Positions 1 to 5,380 of a stretch of DNA of 5,380 nucleotides are shown piece after piece. Source of the DNA: Magnetococcales bacterium (GTDB taxonomy: Bacteria > Pseudomonadota > Magnetococcia > Magnetococcales > JADFYX01); assembly GCA_015232795.1 (NCBI GenBank), contig JADFYX010000180.1, forward strand, positions 1 to 5,380. The letters are read 5' to 3'. The translations under genes and the position numbers were made by a program. Numbering within the stretch: position 1 is the first letter of the stretch; every line of letters starts with the position of its first letter. The notes under the pieces are model-generated. The model did no database searches and was not told the DNA's origin. It saw only the letters and a list, made by a program, of their open reading frames with translations.

Positions 1-939
1 GAAAAGTGGATTTCCTGCATAAGCTACCATAAACATCCAGGGGAAGATTGGGATATCTGCGAGTTCTCGCGGCAGAAGGTCAAACTCTCCTCTGGTGAAA
101 TGGTAAATATGAATATAGCAGAACGCGGAACATTTTTGCCAGGAGGCAAGATTTGGGTTCGAGAAATACGAAAGCTGTGTGTAGGAGGTCATCAAACATC
201 AATTATCTCGACATTTTATCGTAGTGACACTAAGACTATAGCCATCCGAATGTTTGCCAGATGGTCTCAAGAGAACTTTTTTAAATATATGCGACAACAT
301 TATGATCTTGATGGTCTTGCAAGCTATAAAACTGAAGATATTCCTGAAACTGAAATAGTGATTAATCCAGAATATCGCCGTCTGGATGGGGAGGTTCGTA
401 AGTTGGTCGCACGACTGGCCCGCCGACGGGCCGAATTCGGCAAACTGGCATTGACTGACTACATTGAACCTGGAAAAGTGGAAAGATACGAGCGTCGGAA
501 AGCGGAACTTCAGGAAGAGGTAGAAAAGCTGGACAAAGATGTTGTGATATTGAAAGCCAGACGTAAGGCTCAACCGAAGCATATAACGATTGCTGAACTC
601 CCGGAAGAAGAACGTTTTTCAAGGATGAGTTCAAGCAGTAAACACTTTGTCGATACGATCAAAATGATCGCATACAGAGCTGAAAGCGGTATGGCCAGTA
701 CTCTTCGAGAAATTATGTCTCGGGAGGATGATGCGCGCAGTTTGCTCAGGGCGATCTACAAATCAGAAGCAGACATCATACCTGATGATCTAGCAAAAAC
801 ATTGACCGTACGGCTACACCATATGGCCAATTGGAGTTCGGATGTAGCGGTCAGGCATCTGTGCAATGAACTTAACGAAACTCAGACGTTATTTCCGGGT
901 ACTGAATACCGGATGATTTTTAAACTGGTATCATCATAA
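1..939 (+). CDS. Putative transposase, C-terminal part (5' end outside window)
   Basis: The frame is open from base 1 to the TAA at 937-939, giving 312 visible residues. The ATG at base 100 is therefore probably internal and the true start lies to the left. The visible part resembles the C-terminal half of a family of large putative transposases, known to me from memory of the family's sequence pattern. It contains a YHKHPGEDW-type stretch (fragment residues 9-17), RGTFLPGG, WVREIRKL, GHQTSI, then RWSQENFFKYM (87-97), a charged coiled region (about 120-185), and a tail with KMIAYRAES and LNETQTLFPGTEYR. The R-x3-E pattern at R87/E91 resembles the region around the last catalytic Glu of IS4-like DDE transposases; assigning E91 as catalytic is inference. 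The C-terminus looks complete, with no frameshift in the visible part. Whether the element is intact cannot be judged because its left end is absent. The gene converges on the permease gene with only 39 bases between stop codons. Confidence 0.72.
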   Translation, partial: EKWISCISYHKHPGEDWDICEFSRQKVKLSSGEMVNMNIAERGTFLPGGKIWVREIRKLCVGGHQTSIISTFYRSDTKTIAIRMFARWSQENFFKYMRQHYDLDGLASYKTEDIPETEIVINPEYRRLDGEVRKLVARLARRRAEFGKLALTDYIEPGKVERYERRKAELQEEVEKLDKDVVILKARRKAQPKHITIAELPEEERFSRMSSSSKHFVDTIKMIAYRAESGMASTLREIMSREDDARSLLRAIYKSEADIIPDDLAKTLTVRLHHMANWSSDVAVRHLCNELNETQTLFPGTEYRMIFKLVSS

Positions 940-978
940 AATCTGTGAGGTCAGGAGTTCTGAAATTACTAAAGACAA
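940..978. other. Short convergent intergenic junction, possible right end of a mobile element
   Basis: These 39 bases separate the stop codons of the plus-strand transposase gene and the minus-strand permease gene. The only fold I see is a weak TCAG/CTGA hairpin (about 952-964) with a 5-base loop and no adjacent T-run, so I do not call a terminator. If the transposase gene belongs to an insertion element, its right terminal repeat must lie here or overlap the permease's 3' end. The matching left end is outside the window, so no inverted-repeat pair can be shown. Confidence 0.4.
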
Positions 979-2784
979 CTAAAACCCCCAAAAATACGGT
1001 ATCAGATAGCTTACCAGCATCCAGACAATAATGTTTAGTGGTAGGCCCACTCTTACAAAATCTCTTACGCTGTAATATCCTGCGGACAAGACCATCAAGT
1101 TGGTTTGGTAGCCTATGGGGGTGGCGAAGGCGGCGTTGGCTCCGAAGATTACTCCTATTAGAAATGGCATGGGGCTTACCCCTAGCTGGTTGGCTACGCC
1201 TATTGCTATGGGGGCAAAAAGGATGGCAGAGGCGTTGTTTGATATTATGTTGGTGAATAGCATTACTATAAAAATGAAAAGGGCTAGTATCCACTGAGTT
1301 GACAACCCTACTGAAACTTGAATAAGACCGTTGGCCAGAAACTCTACTGCTCCGGTTATCTCCATGGTTTTGCCTAAAGCAAGTGTTGCTGCCACCATAA
1401 AGATAATTTGTGGTGAAATTGCTGCATAAGCTTGGCGCATGGTTAAACAACGACTGGCTAACATTAAAAACGCCCCTAGCAACGATATTACCAACATATC
1501 AACTGTTCTTGTTGCAGCTAGTAGCACCACACCTAAAAGAATTAATGCCGATGTTCCGGCTTTGGCAGAGTGTTCTACCGTGTCTTTAACACCCCAAAGC
1601 AAAATCATATCCCGACGATCTGCAAGTAAATTTAACTGATCCGAAGTACCTTGAACCAGCAGTACGTCACCTGCCCTTAGTTTTATTTTGGCTAGATTTC
1701 GCACCCTGATATGGCTATGTTGCTGAATACCAATTACAGCAATACCGTAACGATTTTGAAAACGGATTTGTGAGAGGGTTCTACCCACCATGGATGTCCC
1801 GGGCATTACCACCAACTCAGCCATATTCTGCTGCTTTATCTCCTCCTCGGTTATTTTGCTAACAGAGGTTGGCACAAGGGGAGAGGCCGTATCCCACTCT
1901 ACTTTTTTTAGATCTCTGGCACTTCCTGCCAAAAGCAGGTTATCCCCAGCTAAAATATGAAAATCATCATCTTTTGTAAGAATCTTTCCATCCCTTAGCA
2001 CCCTCTCTACATTTATCTTTTCAAACAGTGCTGCCACATCTTCTTCTTCCATCTGTTTACCTACCAAAATGCTCTCTGGCATCACTTCAAGCTGTACAAG
2101 AAACTTGCGCTGCAACTCTTGAGAACCAACTGGTGCGGTGTTTGGCAAAAGAGAGGGAGCTATAAAAACCAGATAGAACAACCCCACCAACAAAACAATG
2201 CCCCCTAAAGCTGAGAAGGTAAACATCTCGAACTGCCCCACCCCAGCTTGGGTGGCAAAGGAGGCGACAAGGATATTGGTTGATGTACCCATTAAGGTGC
2301 AGGTACCGCCCAAAATAGATACAAAGGATAGCTGCATCAAAAATTTTGAGCTGGATAGGTTTAGCTCTTCGGCTAGACTGACCATGATGGGCAGAAAGAT
2401 AACAACAATGGGAGTGTTATTTAAAAAAGCACTGGCAACGGCAACAAACACAAGAGATACCGTTAGAGCCAAACGCCAACTACCAAGGGATAACTGGCGA
2501 ATCCACGAGGCTACCATGCTTACTGATCCGGTGATGGTAACCCCCTCACCTATGACCAACAAAGCCACAACAATAACCAAAGCCGGATGGGAAAAACCAA
2601 AAAGAAGTTCAGGAGCAGCAAGAAGGTTTGCTCCAGTTTCAGGGTCAATAAGTGGATAGATCTGAAACAGCACGATCAACCACACCAACAGCCCTAAAGA
2701 GACCAAAGCCATGGGTATTCTCTCCTGTGCATAAAACAGCACAGCCAAAAGCAGAGTACCCAGAGTAAGTGAAATATGAAACAT
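979..2784 (-). CDS. SLC13/DASS-family permease with two RCK_C (TrkA_C) domains
   Basis: Complete 601-residue inner-membrane transporter gene, ATG at 2782-2784, TAG at 979-981. The N-terminal membrane half (about residues 3-210) carries NNTPIVVIFLP (122-132) and GGTCTLMGTSTNILV (159-173). The C-terminal half (about 410-598) carries TNIISNNASA (511-520) and ATPIGYQTN (554-562). These paired SNT-like motifs are the substrate and cation site signature of the divalent anion:Na+ symporter fold. Between the halves lie two soluble RCK_C-type domains, about 226-295 (VMPESILVGK, then AGDNLLLAG) and 318-395 (VMPGTSMVGR, then AGDVLLVQG). They are presumed regulatory ligand-binding modules. Length and layout match family members annotated as sulfate, dicarboxylate or unspecified anion permeases; the substrate cannot be read from sequence. 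There is no clear Shine-Dalgarno before this ATG. I keep it because it supplies the first membrane helix (about 3-20), which the family normally has before the ER(I/L)P motif. The gene lies 105 bases downstream of the GGDEF-like gene on the same strand. Confidence 0.9.
   Translation of the reverse strand: MFHISLTLGTLLLAVLFYAQERIPMALVSLGLLVWLIVLFQIYPLIDPETGANLLAAPELLFGFSHPALVIVVALLVIGEGVTITGSVSMVASWIRQLSLGSWRLALTVSLVFVAVASAFLNNTPIVVIFLPIMVSLAEELNLSSSKFLMQLSFVSILGGTCTLMGTSTNILVASFATQAGVGQFEMFTFSALGGIVLLVGLFYLVFIAPSLLPNTAPVGSQELQRKFLVQLEVMPESILVGKQMEEEDVAALFEKINVERVLRDGKILTKDDDFHILAGDNLLLAGSARDLKKVEWDTASPLVPTSVSKITEEEIKQQNMAELVVMPGTSMVGRTLSQIRFQNRYGIAVIGIQQHSHIRVRNLAKIKLRAGDVLLVQGTSDQLNLLADRRDMILLWGVKDTVEHSAKAGTSALILLGVVLLAATRTVDMLVISLLGAFLMLASRCLTMRQAYAAISPQIIFMVAATLALGKTMEITGAVEFLANGLIQVSVGLSTQWILALFIFIVMLFTNIISNNASAILFAPIAIGVANQLGVSPMPFLIGVIFGANAAFATPIGYQTNLMVLSAGYYSVRDFVRVGLPLNIIVWMLVSYLIPYFWGF
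2720..2726 (-). promoter_or_regulatory. Shine-Dalgarno-like AGGAGAG before an internal in-frame ATG of the permease
   Basis: On the minus strand AGGAGAG lies 7 bases before the ATG at 2710-2712 (Met25 of the permease), a much better ribosome binding site than anything before the upstream ATG. Initiation here would give 577 residues lacking the first predicted helix. The same bases encode the Glu-Arg of the family's conserved ER(I/L)P motif, so the match may be a coding coincidence. I rate Met1 as the more likely main start. Confidence 0.3.
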
Positions 2785-2847
2785 GGGAGTAATTGTTATC
2801 TAGTCACTTTTAGAGTTGGTGAATCTAGAATGATACACAGTGACATT

Positions 2848-2876
2848 AGACTATCCCCAATGAACGTTTACTGCAA
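2848..2876 (-). promoter_or_regulatory. Candidate weak sigma70-type promoter upstream of the permease gene
   Basis: Reading the minus strand, TTGCAG (2876-2871) is followed after exactly 17 bases by TAGTCT (2853-2848), a weak match to -35 and -10 hexamers. It sits about 63 bases before the permease ATG, which is a plausible position. Matches this weak are common by chance. The permease could instead be transcribed only by readthrough from the GGDEF-like genes. Confidence 0.22.
2858..2873. repeat. Imperfect palindrome around AACGTT in the gap before the permease gene
   Basis: CAATGAACGTTTACTG is a 16-base imperfect palindrome: 12 of 16 positions are self-complementary and the core is AACGTT. 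It falls in the spacer of the candidate promoter and touches its -35 hexamer, which is where a dimeric repressor could bind. It has no T-run, so it is not a terminator. No second copy was noticed in the window. Confidence 0.2.
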
Positions 2877-2889
2877 TCCCACTGAAAAA

Positions 2890-4164
2890 TTAAAAAATAG
2901 GATTGCCGTCATTTAATATTGAACGGCGCATACACTCAGAACCCGCCAAAAGAATCGCTTCTTCATCCATCTCTGGCGTTGCCACTACCCCACCCAGACC
3001 AAAGTGAAACTCCTGAGGAATTGATTCTTGCTTAATAATTGGGTCCAAGACGTTATCTTTTATGGTTTTTGCCATGGTAATAGCTAGATTTTTATCGCTA
3101 TCTGGGGCAAAAATTGCCAAGCCGTCACTAGCGGTGCGGAATATCTCATATGAACCACTATCTTGAATTCTACCACCAAGCCAACGCATAAGAGCAGAAA
3201 ACCGCTCTCGGCCCCAATTCTTTCTTATGCGACCAAGATCGACAATACCGACAAAAAGCACTGCAAAACCAGATGTTGCACCCTCATGTATATCTATACG
3301 AGCCTGATTGATACGGGCCATTAAACCATAACGGTTGGGCATTCCGGATACCGCATCCATCAAGTCAGAATCCTGGGTCTCCATCAGCAGTTTATCTGCT
3401 TGGTGAAATAGTTTTTTCAGCTCTTTGGTGGTATAATCGATGGTCTCCAAATTATCTATAACCTGGGCTGTCTGCTCACCAACACCTTGAATTTCGGCTG
3501 AAATTACTTGGGAAATTGACTCCAAAGGCAGTTCATCATCCAAGTTTTCCAGACTTTCACTCAATTGGTTGATGACATCACAAGACCGCTCCAAACGACT
3601 TGAAGTGCTAGCCAACCCCTTGGTAAAGTCTAACAAATAGCGATTTCTGCGGCTGTTCTCCTGTATTTCAGCATTTTGTTTGCGGAGTTGTGCAACAACA
3701 ACTTCAGCTAAATATTTATGGATCTTATGCCAAGAAGTAGATATACCCCCTTCCATATTTTTGGGCACACCGCCATAGCCAATTGATAACAAAGCTCTAT
3801 CTAGCAAGTTGAGGTCAATATCCGGCTTGCCTTCAGGAAACATCATATTGTCTTGTACTATTTGTAACCCCTCATCAATTTCTGTTAAAAATTTCGCAAG
3901 ATCATCACTATCAACCGTACCTGACTTTCTTATTCCCATGGCATAGCGGTGAATAATCGCCTCAAGCTCTCTATCGCCATTTAACAAAGGCAGTAGAACT
4001 CTCTCTAACAATATGAGGGTTCCCTCATGAAAAACACGGGTCTCTTCGTAACAGACTCCACGACGCAGTACCTCTTTTAACAGGTCCATCGCCCCGGCAA
4101 TATTTGGGGTTTCACCGTTTAACTTATCGCGAATGCCATTTAGTGTGTGTTGGGTATTAACCAT
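2890..4164 (-). CDS. Degenerate GGDEF-domain protein, probably not a cyclase (ASDGL in place of GGDEF)
   Basis: Complete 424-residue soluble protein, ATG at 4162-4164, TAA at 2890-2892. No signal peptide or membrane helix is seen. Residues about 20-160 are predominantly helical by pattern, with LLKEVLRRGVC and a VDSDDLAKFL segment. About 160-265 is coiled and charged. The GGDEF-like domain starts at DAVSGMPNR (270-278, matching the usual D.LTGLPNR) and ends near NDGNPIF. Without gaps, the first metal-binding Asp aligns with G306, the Asn of FKxIND with R314, its Asp with K315, and GGDEF with A345-S-D-G-L349. The RxxD inhibitory site is replaced by S336-G-S-Y339. Diguanylate cyclase activity is therefore unlikely. 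A role as a nucleotide sensor, scaffold or partner of the adjacent paralogue is inference. The layout resembles soluble proteobacterial GGDEF proteins with an N-terminal helical domain. The start is well supported by AGGGA 6 bases upstream, overlapping the preceding gene's stop. Confidence 0.8.
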   Translation of the reverse strand: MVNTQHTLNGIRDKLNGETPNIAGAMDLLKEVLRRGVCYEETRVFHEGTLILLERVLLPLLNGDRELEAIIHRYAMGIRKSGTVDSDDLAKFLTEIDEGLQIVQDNMMFPEGKPDIDLNLLDRALLSIGYGGVPKNMEGGISTSWHKIHKYLAEVVVAQLRKQNAEIQENSRRNRYLLDFTKGLASTSSRLERSCDVINQLSESLENLDDELPLESISQVISAEIQGVGEQTAQVIDNLETIDYTTKELKKLFHQADKLLMETQDSDLMDAVSGMPNRYGLMARINQARIDIHEGATSGFAVLFVGIVDLGRIRKNWGRERFSALMRWLGGRIQDSGSYEIFRTASDGLAIFAPDSDKNLAITMAKTIKDNVLDPIIKQESIPQEFHFGLGGVVATPEMDEEAILLAGSECMRRSILNDGNPIF

Positions 4165-4170
4165 GATATA

Positions 4171-4175
4171 TCCCT
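4171..4175 (-). promoter_or_regulatory. Ribosome binding site AGGGA overlapping the upstream stop codon
   Basis: On the minus strand, TAGGGATATATCATG joins the two GGDEF-like genes. The TAG (4176-4174) ends the upstream gene, AGGGA (4175-4171) overlaps it, and six bases later comes the ATG of the downstream gene. This arrangement fixes the downstream start and suggests translational coupling, so the two proteins are probably made together. Confidence 0.65.
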
Positions 4176-5380
4176 ATGCCTCACGCACATTTAAAACAGG
4201 TTCATTTTCACTGATAGCTGTGGGTTCATCTTCTAAATCTGCCAAGTTATCTGTTGCTGTTAACATATCCTGTGCTGTCATACCCGCTGTAAATGCTCTG
4301 GAACCGTACTTAACTGTAATAGTGCTGATACCATTGGAGAGTTTAAAATCGCTAGCGTTTAAAATTGTCCCAATAGTAGCCGTAACCTCCCCACTACCCT
4401 TTTGGGTGGCTGCCGGAAAAATCATGGCAAAGCGGTCGACACCAAGCTGGGCTAAAAAATCACAATCTTTAAGTTGACTGCGAATGAGAGAGGCGACAGC
4501 TTTAAAAAAGTGCTGCTCCTCGGTTTTTTTCAACTTTAAGGTAATGTTGGCAAAATCTTGAATATGAATAAGTGATATGGAAAACAGTTCCCCTAGATGC
4601 AATGCTCTCTCTAAATGGCGATATAGATGAGCGGTAAAAGATGAACGGCTGGGAATACCTGTTTGGGGATCTATAAACTGTGATTTTTGCGAAAGAGTAA
4701 TTGCCTCTTCAAGCTGAGTGATACTATTTCTCAACTTGTTGGCCTTGGCTCTGCCTTCTGACATCTTAGACCTTAAAGAACCAGAAATTCTATGAAAACC
4801 AAGGAGCTGTTGACGGAGTAAATTCTCAAGCTTTTGGGAACTTTTACGGGTTCCATCAACAGGATTACCCGCAAAATACTGTGTTGTGGCATAATCTACA
4901 AGATGACCATAGGGATAGGCTGCAATAAGATCTCTACCTATTAAAAGCAGCTTTTCCTGCCAGGCTTTTTCACTTGCAACAGCCTGGGCGGCCAAATTTA
5001 CAAGCTTTTGCTCTCCAACTACTGTTAAATGTTGGTTTAAGGTATTTGTACCAGGGTCTTGGCTGGTTGTTTGGGGAAAAATCTGCGCTATACGACCCAT
5101 AAATGAGATGGGTACTGAACTATGCCCTGCCAGAGGAGAGCTACCAATTGTAAAGGCCATAAGAGAGTGAAGCACGCGGCTAAACTCTTTCAAATCCAAC
5201 ACCCCACCACCTTCAATATTTTGGATTAACTCCTCAACCTTTTTTTGGCTAGTTTGGTTTTTGGCAAAAAATTGCTTTAAAGAGGTAAGAAATTTAATTA
5301 ATTGATCCCTCGCAGCTCTCTGCTCTGCTATACAGACACCCACCTGTAGATGATCTTCAACAATGGTAAGAATCTGCCCC
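4174..5380 (-). CDS. Degenerate GGDEF-domain protein, 5'-truncated by window edge (GVDRF)
   Basis: The frame is open from the right edge to the TAG at 4174-4176, giving 401 visible residues. A GTG at 5341-5343 could be read as a start, but 12 further in-frame residues precede it. The GVC just after it aligns with GVC at residues 36-38 of the neighbouring paralogue, so the real start probably lies beyond base 5380. Numbering from that GTG, about 1-190 is helical, 190-222 is coiled, and the GGDEF-like domain begins at DPQTGIPSR (225-233). Aligned without gaps, the metal-binding Asp is H260, Asn and Asp of FKxIND are T268 and L269, and GGDEF is G301-V-D-R-F305, so the essential second acidic residue is Arg. 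The inhibitory RxxD site is K292-D-C-D295. The rest of the fold is well kept (CDFLAQLGVDRFAMIFP, then ITVKYG), indicating a protein under selection and not a decaying pseudogene. Activity as a diguanylate cyclase is unlikely; a regulatory or binding role is inference. It is the first gene of a coupled pair. Confidence 0.78.
   Translation of the reverse strand, partial: GQILTIVEDHLQVGVCIAEQRAARDQLIKFLTSLKQFFAKNQTSQKKVEELIQNIEGGGVLDLKEFSRVLHSLMAFTIGSSPLAGHSSVPISFMGRIAQIFPQTTSQDPGTNTLNQHLTVVGEQKLVNLAAQAVASEKAWQEKLLLIGRDLIAAYPYGHLVDYATTQYFAGNPVDGTRKSSQKLENLLRQQLLGFHRISGSLRSKMSEGRAKANKLRNSITQLEEAITLSQKSQFIDPQTGIPSRSSFTAHLYRHLERALHLGELFSISLIHIQDFANITLKLKKTEEQHFFKAVASLIRSQLKDCDFLAQLGVDRFAMIFPAATQKGSGEVTATIGTILNASDFKLSNGISTITVKYGSRAFTAGMTAQDMLTATDNLADLEDEPTAISENEPVLNVREA

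Noticed and set aside
199..634. Two minus-strand open frames opposite the transposase gene
   Set aside because: They lie inside the well-supported transposase reading frame, show no recognisable family pattern and have shadow-like composition.
945..975. Possible bidirectional terminator between the convergent genes
   Set aside because: Only a 4-base-pair TCAG/CTGA hairpin is visible and there is no T-run on either strand.
920..1450. Minus-strand frame of 176 residues overlapping the permease's 3' end in another frame
   Set aside because: It is rich in Ser, Arg, His and Asn, resembles no family, and overlaps a strongly supported membrane protein gene on the same strand.
1038..2659. Several plus-strand open frames opposite the permease gene, including one of 153 residues at 2198-2659
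   Set aside because: They are antisense shadows of the permease; the encoded sequences show no domain pattern.
2798..2845. Inverted GTCAC/GTGAC pair in the gap before the permease gene
   Set aside because: The 5-base arms are separated by about 30 bases and are expected by chance.
4133..4477. Plus-strand frame of 114 residues across the junction of the GGDEF-like genes
   Set aside because: It is antisense to two confident genes and has no recognisable motif.
5341..5343. GTG as the start of the upstream GGDEF-like gene
   Set aside because: The frame remains open to the window edge, and the paralogue alignment places this codon inside the N-terminal helical domain.
2890..5380. Calling both GGDEF-like genes active diguanylate cyclases
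   Set aside because: The metal-binding, substrate-binding and signature residues are substituted in both proteins.

Overview
The window comes from a bacterium, probably a Gram-negative proteobacterium. The basis is protein family resemblance only: soluble GGDEF-type proteins with an N-terminal helical domain, an SLC13/DASS permease with RCK_C domains, and a transposase family I associate with proteobacteria. No rRNA or other taxonomic marker is present, so the genus cannot be named. Base composition is moderate and coding density is high.

Layout. (1) Bases 1-939, plus strand: the C-terminal part of a large putative transposase whose start lies beyond the left edge. (2) Bases 940-978: a very short convergent junction with no recognisable terminator. 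(3) Bases 979-2784, minus strand: a complete SLC13-family permease, with two membrane halves separated by two tandem RCK_C/TrkA_C-type domains. (4) Bases 2785-2889: a 105-base gap that may hold a weak minus-strand promoter overlapping an imperfect palindrome. (5) Bases 2890-4164, minus strand: a complete 424-residue GGDEF-like protein with a degenerate active site (ASDGL in place of GGDEF). (6) Bases 4174-5380, minus strand: a second, 5'-truncated GGDEF-like protein, also degenerate (GVDRF). It lies 9 bases upstream of the first, and its stop codon overlaps the next gene's ribosome binding site.

The two GGDEF-like genes look like a translationally coupled pair of diverged paralogues: long helical N-terminus, coiled linker, then a GGDEF fold without catalytic residues. 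They are more likely c-di-GMP/GTP sensors, scaffolds or partners of one another than diguanylate cyclases. The permease follows on the same strand without an obvious terminator and could be co-transcribed, but no functional link is proven. The transposase fragment is a separate mobile-element gene abutting the 3' end of the permease.

The most interesting feature is the tandem pair of apparently catalytically dead GGDEF proteins. I see no CRISPR array, tRNA, rRNA, riboswitch, defence system or strong repeat.
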